This document shows positions 9,269 through 16,417 of a DNA stretch of 64,000 bases, piece by piece. Numbering within the stretch: position 1 is the stretch's first letter; each line of letters begins with the position of its first letter. Location of the stretch: the NCBI RefSeq assembly GCF_000427805.1, contig NZ_ATYS01000008.1, positions 333 through 64,332 on the forward strand. Direction: 5' to 3'. The notes under the pieces are model-generated. The model was not told the origin of the DNA. It did no database searches and was given only the letters and a program-made list of their open reading frames with translations. Source of the stretch: Budvicia aquatica DSM 5075 = ATCC 35567. Lineage in GTDB: Bacteria; Pseudomonadota; Gammaproteobacteria; Enterobacterales; Enterobacteriaceae. A program made the translations under genes and the position numbers.

Positions 9269-9285
9269 CGTTTACACGCCCATCC

Positions 9286-9609
9286 CTAATTTTGCGGTGT
9301 AGCTTTATTAATTAAGTTATCAACTAAATTTTTATAAAATGATAAGTCAGCCTCAACAACTAGGCGTTTTTTAACTTCATCTTTCGCTATGTACTCTTTT
9401 CTAATTAATCCACCGATTGACTCCTCTAAGAAAGACGAACCAATGCCAATAGAAATCCCCCTAAGATCAAGCAAGATGTCTTCATCACTATTCTTGAATG
9501 CAGGGAGTAATATTTCTTTTCTAAAACGCTCCCCGTTATCAGGACCATCTGACGACCAGCGTCCGAAGGGAGTGTTCGAAAAATTTTTAAGTAAAATGTT
9601 AATCATCAT
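9286..9609 (-). CDS. DUF4325 STAS-like domain protein
   Basis: The protein carries the DUF4325 pattern: DNGERFRKEILLPAF, DILLDLRGIS and GIGSSFLEESIGGLIRKE, which form a small STAS-like alpha/beta fold. An upstream ATG at 9642 exists, but the ATG at 9609 is preceded by agggggaa at good spacing. That ribosome site lies in the last codons of the upstream ATPase gene and the genes overlap by about 11 bases, so I chose 9609 (107 residues). STAS-type proteins often act as anti-anti-sigma-like switches with GHKL ATPases, and the neighbouring gene encodes exactly such an ATPase. The partnership is inferred from the overlap. Confidence 0.82.
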   Translation of the reverse strand: MMINILLKNFSNTPFGRWSSDGPDNGERFRKEILLPAFKNSDEDILLDLRGISIGIGSSFLEESIGGLIRKEYIAKDEVKKRLVVEADLSFYKNLVDNLINKATPQN

Positions 9610-10549
9610 TTTTCCCCCTGTTAGGAACCAAGCTCCACTCAACTAAAGTACCCGGTATTTCATCGTCTTGATACAACGTTTTGGGTTGGCTTTCATTAGA
9701 ACCATAATGATATTTTGTATGCCCAGTAAGAATAAGCAAGCTTTCATTCTTTGCACACCCAACACCTATCGGCCTTTTGATATCTTCGGAGCCATTTCCC
9801 CTGCCATTATCGCCAGTACACGTATTTCCCTGTGTCATAGCCTCCGTCACAGCATTAAGCTCTAACATTCGTTCAGCCGCTTGTGGTAAGGCTAATGTAT
9901 TACAATACGAACGCGTTATCCCCATTCCAAGATCACATATTATAAATACAACTTTATCTTTTGAAGGATCAAACCAAGCACATTGCCACCATCGAGATCC
10001 TTTCATTACCTTAATATCAGGCTCAAATATCAATGAGTTATATGCATGATGGTGAACATTCAGCATAGCTTCACTTATCCCTGAGGTCAGTAATCGAAAT
10101 TGTGTAGACGTAAGCTGAGCTCTTTCTGCTAAAAATAATGCCGTAGCACTTGAATGCTCTGACGGATTAGTTGAAGATTGAAAATATCTCCCTTCTTTTG
10201 TTAGGTTGTCAAGCTTCCTAAAAGTTCCAGCCATTAAAGCTTTAGATAAACCCGTTGCAACAATCCATCGATGACCTTCAGGATTTTCATTTTTCTTAGG
10301 GAAAAGCACCCTAACATTTTGCCCTGCATTCTTGCTATTAGCGGATAATTGAGCCCTATTAACTATAGCAAATAACAACAATGATGCCGATGCAGTAGCG
10401 TACCGCACCTTAGATAAGTCTATAGTAAGAGCCTTATTATCGCGAAATGCAATTTGATTCACTAGTCTCAAGAACTCAAGGCAATTACTTCTGTAATCAT
10501 GCGTCTGTAAGCAAAACACTTCTGGAGCGACTAACTTTGGTTCAGTCAT
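9599..10549 (-). CDS. GHKL ATPase with N-terminal STAS-like region
   Basis: This 316-residue protein seems to hold a STAS-like N-terminal half (LTIDLSKVRYATASASLLLF, residues 41-60) and a C-terminal HATPase of the GHKL type. The ATPase motifs are an N-box around E160 and N164 (ISEAMLNVHHHA), a G1 box DLGMGI at 206-211 and a G2 box NGRGNG at 248-253. No phosphoacceptor-histidine dimerisation domain or receiver is visible, so it is closer to SpoIIAB/RsbW-like partner-switch kinases than to a classical sensor kinase. It is the first gene of a three-gene minus-strand unit and overlaps the DUF4325 gene. The biological output is unknown. Confidence 0.8.
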   Translation of the reverse strand: MTEPKLVAPEVFCLQTHDYRSNCLEFLRLVNQIAFRDNKALTIDLSKVRYATASASLLLFAIVNRAQLSANSKNAGQNVRVLFPKKNENPEGHRWIVATGLSKALMAGTFRKLDNLTKEGRYFQSSTNPSEHSSATALFLAERAQLTSTQFRLLTSGISEAMLNVHHHAYNSLIFEPDIKVMKGSRWWQCAWFDPSKDKVVFIICDLGMGITRSYCNTLALPQAAERMLELNAVTEAMTQGNTCTGDNGRGNGSEDIKRPIGVGCAKNESLLILTGHTKYHYGSNESQPKTLYQDDEIPGTLVEWSLVPNRGKNDD

Positions 10550-10696
10550 ATTACTATGTGAATCAATCCGTTAATTTATAACATAAAAACCATTATGCTT
10601 TAGTTGGTTTGGATATACAATCGCTCAAAATGCGGACTTGATTTGGCTTGTTCATAGAATATGAAAGAAGTAAGTGCATATCAGCCTTGATTTAAA

Positions 10697-10713
10697 AGGG
10701 GCTTTCGCCCCTT
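10697..10713 (-). terminator. Intrinsic terminator after the KilAC unit
   Basis: Read on the minus strand this is AGGGGCGAAAGCCCCTTTT, a compact GC stem with a GAAA loop and a T run. It lies a few bases beyond the stop of the 54-residue ORF. Confidence 0.75.
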
Positions 10714-10716
10714 CCC

Positions 10717-10881
10717 TTATGTTGCTTTCAACTTTGTCACAGGCTTAATATCTTTAACAAACGTGAATGTTAATATTGTAGTCTGTCTAACAGCAGACAT
10801 ATCAATACCATCCTGACATTGAGCTATCAAAGTTAAAAGTGCCAAAATACTTGCATATTTATCCTCAGGGCCTATGTTCAT
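10717..10881 (-). CDS. 54-residue hypothetical protein coupled to the KilAC gene
   Basis: The ATG of this short frame overlaps the TGA of the KilAC gene in the classic ATGA arrangement, and an intrinsic terminator follows its stop. Both features support real translation. The product begins MNIGPEDKYASILALLTLIAQ and has no recognisable domain, although a short hydrophobic helix lies at residues 11-22. It may be a small accessory phage protein. Function unknown. Confidence 0.55.
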   Translation of the reverse strand: MNIGPEDKYASILALLTLIAQCQDGIDMSAVRQTTILTFTFVKDIKPVTKLKAT

Positions 10882-11141
10882 GATGCTGCCCCGCAGAGTA
10901 GTTGAGATAACTTAGTTATCCCCTTTGCTGTGACAAGAACTTGCTCAACTACTTTCTCACTACCATCGCTTCGTGAAACGGTCGTTACTTTATGTTCCAA
11001 GCAGCCCTGCTGAATTTTGTCCTGATAACCAACCCACAACTTGCCACCAGTGCGGCGATAAATCCAACGATGTTCTAAAAGAGTATTGAACATAGTCCTT
11101 GGTTGAACCTGCAGGTGCTTGGCAGCATCAGTAATACACAT
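10878..11141 (-). CDS. Stand-alone KilAC (phage antirepressor C-terminal) domain protein
   Basis: The 87 residues match the KilAC domain: ITDAAKHLQVQPRTMFNTLL, then W-YRR, VGYQDKIQQG, LEHKVTTV and a closing VTAKGITKL. In most phage antirepressors this domain follows a BRO or other N-terminal domain, which is absent here. The reading frame upstream is occupied by an SSB-like relic. It is either a domain-only protein or a truncated antirepressor, and it marks the phage-like origin of the surrounding element. Confidence 0.8.
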   Translation of the reverse strand: MCITDAAKHLQVQPRTMFNTLLEHRWIYRRTGGKLWVGYQDKIQQGCLEHKVTTVSRSDGSEKVVEQVLVTAKGITKLSQLLCGAAS

Positions 11142-11340
11142 ACTGCCCTCTGTTTAGCGCTGATAACCGGTCAACAAACACCTGATAGCCGGTTTGTGCT
11201 ACATCGTTCTTATCCGTCCATTGCTTGACCTGCATATTACCAGACACGCTGATTAAATCACCTTTCTCATGGTTGGCGATTATCTCAGCTAACGGACCAA
11301 AACCCACGACGCCCAGCCAGAAAGCGACCTGTCCATCTGT
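11128..11340 (-). pseudogene. Phage SSB-like protein remnant
   Basis: The minus-strand frame reads VAFWLGVVGFGPLAEIIANH, then KGDLISVSGNMQVKQWTD and GYQVFVDRL, resembling the OB-fold strands of small phage single-stranded-DNA-binding proteins. Upstream, the related frame (ELPVKYLWGDWQSCDLTIAQ) is interrupted by a frameshift near 11345 and by a stop near 11398, so the gene is broken. Its end overlaps the start of the KilAC gene. The family assignment is tentative. Confidence 0.45.
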
Positions 11341-11724
11341 TGCGCTATGGTAAGGTCACAAGACTGCCAGTCGCCCCATAGATATTTTACGGGTAGCTCA
11401 GTCTATTTATCTTCATGAAGTTGACAATCGACAAATACACCAGCATGCATAAAGCCAAAGACAATCCTATTTTTCCACCCTAGGATCACTGTGCATTTAC
11501 TGGTTTTTCCATCCGCTTACCACAGAATAGATACTCTATCAGAGTGTGATAGTCATTAAAGATATAATTCCGTCGCTGAAATAGTTCATCAATAATGATT
11601 CTTATCGATAAAACAATAAATAGAATATCGTTAGGCATTACAAATGTGGTGTTGGAACGGGGCTAGATAGAGGAGATTGAAAAAGCTAAATTAAGGTCAT
11701 CATGCAGAATGTCTTAATAGGTGC
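11341..11724. other. Spacer with 5' part of the SSB-like relic
   Basis: Up to about 11500 the minus strand still shows broken coding sequence (WKNRIVFGFMHAGVFVDCQL, a stop, then ELPVKYLW). From 11500 to 11724 I see no gene. Confidence 0.4.
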
Positions 11725-12174
11725 TTATGCCTCCTCAATGCTGGTCTTACACTGATAGACATCATGGGAATGGTAACGGCAGAAGTTACGTTGCCAGAGG
11801 CTATATAGGGGGCTGTAGGCAGCAATTGGCTCAGGTGTCATACCAAGCTGGTACCCCAACTCCCGACTAAAGTCGAAATCAATGGCATAAGTTGATTCTT
11901 GGCCAAACGGTGTAGCTATATAGGTAAACTCGGTTACGTAACAGATATGCCAGTGATTTTCCTGTTTCCTTTCTATCCTAATTTCCACAGGGCGGTAACC
12001 GCCCGATTTTGCCGTATAGTCCGGATTGCTGTAATTGAGCGTGATACTGAAGACCTTAGGGTGACGTTCAATAACGTTGGCTAGCAATGTAATAAATGGT
12101 TTAAAAATCGGTAAATCACAGGTGATCGTTAAATGTGGTGTTTTTCGTTTTAGTCGTGTAGATTTTATTTTCAT
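11725..12174 (-). CDS. DUF2787 family protein
   Basis: The 149-residue protein matches DUF2787: an N-terminal HLTITCDLP segment, PKVFSITLNYSNPDY, GGYRPVEIRIER, a W-I-YVTEFTY strand and a C-terminal QRNFCRYH. This family is common in integrative elements of gamma-proteobacteria, near AlpA regulators and tyrosine integrases, as here. Its function has not been established to my knowledge. Confidence 0.8.
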   Translation of the reverse strand: MKIKSTRLKRKTPHLTITCDLPIFKPFITLLANVIERHPKVFSITLNYSNPDYTAKSGGYRPVEIRIERKQENHWHICYVTEFTYIATPFGQESTYAIDFDFSRELGYQLGMTPEPIAAYSPLYSLWQRNFCRYHSHDVYQCKTSIEEA

Positions 12175-12212
12175 GAATATGTCTCATTTTTATGGTTTAT
12201 TGTGAACAAAAA

Positions 12213-12236
12213 GAGAGGTGGCAAAAGCCACCTCTC
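12213..12236 (-). terminator. Hairpin between AlpA and DUF2787 genes
   Basis: GAGAGGTGGC and GCCACCTCTC form a perfect 10-base stem around an AAAA loop. It lies downstream of the alpA-like gene and upstream of the DUF2787 gene on the minus strand. Flanking T runs exist on both strands. Confidence 0.7.
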
Positions 12237-12264
12237 GGGTTTTAGTCATATTTGGCGATTTATT

Positions 12265-12474
12265 TTAGACTGGTGTGTGGCGTAGCATTAACCATTCATT
12301 CAGCGCTGACTCCAGCCAGCCAACAGATTTTTTACCTAACGGAATCTGTCGCGGAAATGTTGGGTCATACCGGGGTGATTTGGGATTGATCCAGTCGTAA
12401 ATGGTGGATCGTGCCACACCAATTTTCTGTACGACATCACGTAAACGTAAAATTTTTATTGTTTGTCTGGACAT
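12265..12474 (-). CDS. AlpA-family phage transcriptional regulator
   Basis: The 69-residue protein is a typical AlpA: a short helix-turn-helix (LRDVVQKIGVARSTIYDWI) followed by PTFPRQIPLGKKSVGWLESALNEWL. AlpA proteins activate integrase/excisionase genes of P4-like elements. With the P4-type integrase 0.9 kb away it probably controls excision of this element. Confidence 0.9.
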   Translation of the reverse strand: MSRQTIKILRLRDVVQKIGVARSTIYDWINPKSPRYDPTFPRQIPLGKKSVGWLESALNEWLMLRHTPV

Positions 12475-12601
12475 AGATGCTTGCTCTTCGTGGCTTTAGG
12501 GAACGGTCTGCAGATTACAACGATTTAAAATATCATTAAATCGCTCTGCCAAAAGTACTTTTTTACTGTAAGCACTTCACATTCACTTTTTTGGTAACAA
12601 T

Positions 12602-13342
12602 ATGAGAAATAGTAATTTAGACATTTTGTTTGAAACGCTTTCTGATGCATTTGAATACTGCATTAAGAACATAGCGAAGGGTTCTAAAGATTCAAGAAAA
12701 TATGCCGAAGAGACTAGCGAGTCATCCATGAGTCGGTACAGAAATAATGCTAAAGAAATTGTCGATAAGTATAAGAATGGTAGGTATGTAGACGAAAAAA
12801 TTGACTCAAAAGGTGTGTATGTTGCCAGAAGAGAAACGACAATCCAAGAGTATATAGACAGTGCGACAATGAAGGCATCTTTTATCAGTGCCTTGTATGC
12901 CAAGTATGATGGCTTTCAAGGTTATCTTCCGCTTTCCTTTGTATGCCACCAGTGGGGAACCCATCAATATCACAACGGTAAAAAAACTGAGGGACGCAAG
13001 TTTTTGATTGATGCATTAAAGTTTGTATATATGTGGTCAGGTGCCGTGGAGGTTTTAGATATTAAAGATTACGCGGAAGAAATTAAGCAAAATAAAATCA
13101 ATGCCGCCAGTGAGGGGGGAAAGCATAGAGCAAAAAAATACGACCCAATAAAAATTAGGGTTGTTGAATTGCTGAAGAAACGTGCACCAGAAGGTGGCTG
13201 GAAAACAAAAGCAGCAGCCATTGAAGCCTTGAGCTCGGATTTTGAGGATTCTTGGGATAAAATGCATAGGACTATTGAAGACTGGTCCAGAAATGATGAG
13301 GAAATTAAGAGTGTCTTTGCTGTGGTGGTTCAGAAAAAATAA
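12602..13342 (+). CDS. Hypothetical protein of the integrated element
   Basis: This 246-residue protein has no family I recognise. It is helical and charged, with a Trp/His-containing middle (FVCHQWGTHQYHNGKKTEGRK) and a basic C-terminal section (GGKHRAKKYDPIKIRVVELL) that might be a small DNA-binding or helical-bundle domain. It runs opposite to its neighbours, between alpA and the integrase gene, the place where element cargo is often found. It might be an accessory or defence gene; nothing in the sequence decides this. Confidence 0.65.
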   Translation: MRNSNLDILFETLSDAFEYCIKNIAKGSKDSRKYAEETSESSMSRYRNNAKEIVDKYKNGRYVDEKIDSKGVYVARRETTIQEYIDSATMKASFISALYAKYDGFQGYLPLSFVCHQWGTHQYHNGKKTEGRKFLIDALKFVYMWSGAVEVLDIKDYAEEIKQNKINAASEGGKHRAKKYDPIKIRVVELLKKRAPEGGWKTKAAAIEALSSDFEDSWDKMHRTIEDWSRNDEEIKSVFAVVVQKK

Positions 13343-13344
13343 AA

Positions 13345-13360
13345 GCGCCCCGAAAGGCGC
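13345..13360. terminator. Convergent hairpin between cargo gene and integrase
   Basis: GCGCC and GGCGC form a short stem between the convergent 3' ends of the cargo gene and the integrase gene. The stem is only five pairs, so the call is modest. Confidence 0.45.
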
Positions 13361-13370
13361 AGTGAAAACG

Positions 13371-14573
13371 CTATTCTACTGAAGAAAACACATAATCGGC
13401 CCATGCTTGCATCATTGAGCGGCGTTCATCCAACAAATCAGTGCGATGATAGGCTGCTTCAGATTTATTCTTGATAGTGTGGGCCAGAGCTCGCTCAGCT
13501 ATATCGTGAGAATAGCGATGCTCACTACACCAGTCTCGAAAGCTAGAACGAAATCCATGGGCAACAGCATCACGGCCTGGGGTATCACTGATAGCCTTGG
13601 TTCTACGCAAAAAAGAAGTCAAAACCATATCAGTTAACACCGTTTGTTTTCTTGGTGAAGGAAAGACTAACTCCTCATGTAATCCTCTCATTTGCCCAAG
13701 TATTTCGACAGCTTGGCTAGATAGCGGTATCCGATGCTTTATACCACTTTTCATGCGACTCGATGGAATGGTCCAGATGTTGCGTTTAAAATCAACTTCG
13801 CTCCAGCGCATAGCTCTAGCCTCACCTGAACGACTCGCAGTCAGAATCGTGAATAGTAACAATGCGCGGGTAACGTTATAGCGATCGGTACTATAGACGC
13901 GAGAGGCTACATATAAAGGAATGACCTTCCAGGGCATCGCCGGTTGATGTTCAGTGCGTATGCTAGCACTGACCTGCTGAGGAAGAAGATGGTCAACAAC
14001 ATCAACAGGGTTAGCCGAGCAATGCCCATGAGCCCATGCCCATTGCATGACTTTATGGATACGTTGCTTAACTCGGCTTGAAGTTTCAGGAAGCCTCATC
14101 CAAAAAGGGCGTAGTACGTCAGCTACATTTGCTGGAGTGATTTCGTTAAGAAACACCGAACCTAAGACGGGAAACACATGCTGTTCAAGAGTGGATATCC
14201 ATTGTTTGCCGTGTTTCTGATTACGCCATCCGGGTAGTAATTCTGTGTGGACTTGTCTGGCGGCCTCTTCAAAGGTGGGAATAATAACTTTAGTGGTTTT
14301 TGCTTTTTTGAGCTCAAGCGGGTCATCACCAGAAGCCAATTGTTCGCGCATGGTTTGAGCCAATCTGGCTGCTTCAGCAATGCTTATCTCAGGGTAACTA
14401 CCAAGACCAGCATTCCGACGTTTTTGGGTCACAGGGCTGACATAACGAAGCACCCATTTTCCATGGCCTTTTATAGAGGACGGATGAAGAGCTAAACCCG
14501 TTATTCCACCATGTGGGAGGGGCTTGTCATCAGGCTTGATATGACGAGCTTTAGTATCAGTAAGTAGTGCCAT
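13371..14573 (-). CDS. P4-type tyrosine integrase
   Basis: The 400-residue protein is full length for the P4-type family. It has an N-terminal DUF4102 arm-binding domain (about 1-85), a SAM-like core-binding domain (about 95-190) and a catalytic domain. The catalytic residues are visible: R248 in TASRSGEARAMRW, H339 and R342 in AHGFRSSFRDWC, H365 in RALAHT and the nucleophile Y375 in EAAYHR. It should catalyse integration and excision of the element lying to its left. AlpA is the likely regulator. Confidence 0.92.
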   Translation of the reverse strand: MALLTDTKARHIKPDDKPLPHGGITGLALHPSSIKGHGKWVLRYVSPVTQKRRNAGLGSYPEISIAEAARLAQTMREQLASGDDPLELKKAKTTKVIIPTFEEAARQVHTELLPGWRNQKHGKQWISTLEQHVFPVLGSVFLNEITPANVADVLRPFWMRLPETSSRVKQRIHKVMQWAWAHGHCSANPVDVVDHLLPQQVSASIRTEHQPAMPWKVIPLYVASRVYSTDRYNVTRALLLFTILTASRSGEARAMRWSEVDFKRNIWTIPSSRMKSGIKHRIPLSSQAVEILGQMRGLHEELVFPSPRKQTVLTDMVLTSFLRRTKAISDTPGRDAVAHGFRSSFRDWCSEHRYSHDIAERALAHTIKNKSEAAYHRTDLLDERRSMMQAWADYVFSSVE

Positions 14574-14744
14574 GAGTTGAAAGTTCCACTATTTTAAGTA
14601 TACCACCGGTATGCCATTCAGTATGCCATTAGTAAGCGGCTTAGTTAAGATAAGGTTAAGTTGTATTGGACGAAAAACCAGGTAAGATGGCCGTATGACT
14701 GGGGTTTGTGCGATGAAATTAGTTTTCATTGGACTCATGAATGG

Positions 14745-14770
14745 CAGACACCTCCTCCGCCAAAAAATTC
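14745..14770 (+). other. Candidate attachment-site half next to the integrase
   Basis: The sequence CACCTCCTCCGCCA followed by an A run and a terminator looks like the 3' acceptor end and discriminator-CCA of a tRNA gene of the serine type. There is no T-arm before it, so only a short tRNA 3' end is present, as expected at an integration boundary. I could not find a second copy inside the window, so this remains a suggestion. Confidence 0.3.
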
Positions 14771-14796
14771 AACGGGTTAGCTTAGGCTAGCCCGTT
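14771..14796 (+). terminator. Intrinsic terminator after the candidate att site
   Basis: AACGGGTTAGC and GCTAGCCCGTT pair around TTAG with one G-T pair, followed by a T-rich tail. Its place directly behind a CCA-like end resembles a tRNA terminator. Confidence 0.7.
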
Positions 14797-16417
14797 TTCG
14801 TTTCATCTCTTAGCATATTCACTTAGCATATTTATGCTTAGTCGCTCTACTTTACCTATCCTTAGCCCCCCCTATTCAAGCCATTTTTCTATAATAAAAC
14901 ACACCAAAAACTCAGAGATTATTAAGATGGCTTCAACAGCTTTTATCATTTGCCCGATCTTCGCCGGCGTATTGATTGCGGCTCATCCTATTTTTTAGCA
15001 CCGTCCGTTAGTATCGCTTTCCTAATTTTCAGTAAGTGACGGTTAAGTTCTGAAGGTGACATTATTCTTTTCTTTGTGGTCATCACTGCAATCTCTCTCA
15101 TTGTTAACGCTATTGGCTATCCAGCAAATGAGCAAAGATCCATCCTAAGTAACCTTTTGATTTAGCGTCGCTAACTGCTCGCCGCTGGAGCTGCGTATAT
15201 CTGCACTACGTTTTTCCAACAGTTAGTACTCAGTCAGCAAATTAGTAAACTCGCGAGTGCATTCCACCTCTAAATTAAATCCATTCGTAAACTGAATAGT
15301 TTCGTTTAAAAACTCACTGTTGGTGTCATCGTCGTTAAACAGGGCCTTACCCTTTTCACGACTAAAACCAGCACAGTTCGCATCAAAACACAGCGAGAAC
15401 TCTTTTGATCTCCGATCGGAGGTAGCATAACGACATATAAATGCGTCACTCTGCCGCCGATCGCTGAGTTTAACAAACTATTTGTTCGCCAAGATGTTAT
15501 TGCCAGACAAACAACCAAGCTTTTCTCGACGAAGCATTAATCGATAGCTAAAAATAATCATCGATAGATATTAAAAGGATTCCTGACTATTAATAGTCAT
15601 AAAATTTCCCAACCGCTTGTCGTTTATTTGATGTAATTAAAACATGCCACATTGTAATGCTAAGTTGCCAAAATAGTTATTAATATACTGTCTTACTATT
15701 GTTTGATTGGAATAATAGAGTTATTAAAACACAATCAAAAAAAATAATGAAAATCATTCACAAAACACAACCCAACCCATTGAATTAAATAAAATAATAT
15801 AACCAAGGTCATTAGCGGAGATCAAAAAAGGATAATAATGATTATTATTAATACTGTAATCCGATTGTTTATTAAGCGCATCTATGAATATAAATACAGT
15901 ATTTAATTGATTAAATTTTGATCATTAGAAATAATCATAGAAACTTTTCACATAAAAATAACTCACCAAGCAATAAAGTTAAATAAAAGTTAAATAAATG
16001 AGATAAAAAAAGCCAATATTCAATAAACACAAAAACATCAAATGTTAAATCATTATAAAACCGTTAAAGTATCATGGATAAGTAATTTTTTAACGCTTAT
16101 ACATTGCGGATTAATTAATTCAGGACTACATTTAAAAGCGTCAATAACAACCGAATAAAAATCAACCAAATACATTTAGTCAAATAAAGACAACGGAACT
16201 TTAAATATACAAGATATTCAGCATATATAGATATACTCTCATAACTTACATTTAAACAATCAACAGAGGAATATTAACACACAAATTTGATACATCATTA
16301 TTAATACTATAGAACCTCACTATCAATTAACGCCAGACCTTTACACCGCTTAAATAGCAATAAGACAGTGGTGTTCCCCGTTGCACCGAGAACAACGTTC
16401 TCTAAGGAAATCATGAT
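14797..16417. other. Long spacer: decayed membrane-protein gene and AT-rich adiA leader
   Basis: From about 14930 to 15530 the plus strand holds broken hydrophobic frames (GDIILFFVVITAISLIVNAI near 15047, AGAAYICTTFFQQLVLSQQI near 15188) separated by stops and frame changes. They look like one decayed small membrane protein of unknown family. From 15600 to 16417 the DNA is strongly AT-rich with no gene. It is the probable regulatory region of adiA, and its composition would suit H-NS-type silencing, which is inference. Confidence 0.5.

Noticed and set aside
12583-12903. Minus-strand hydrophobic frame opposite the 246-residue cargo gene
   Set aside because: It overlaps the better supported plus-strand gene, and its hydrophobicity is what an antisense frame of a charged helical protein produces.
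14745-14770. A complete tRNA gene
   Set aside because: Only an acceptor-like 3' end is present; there is no T-arm, anticodon arm or D-arm before it.
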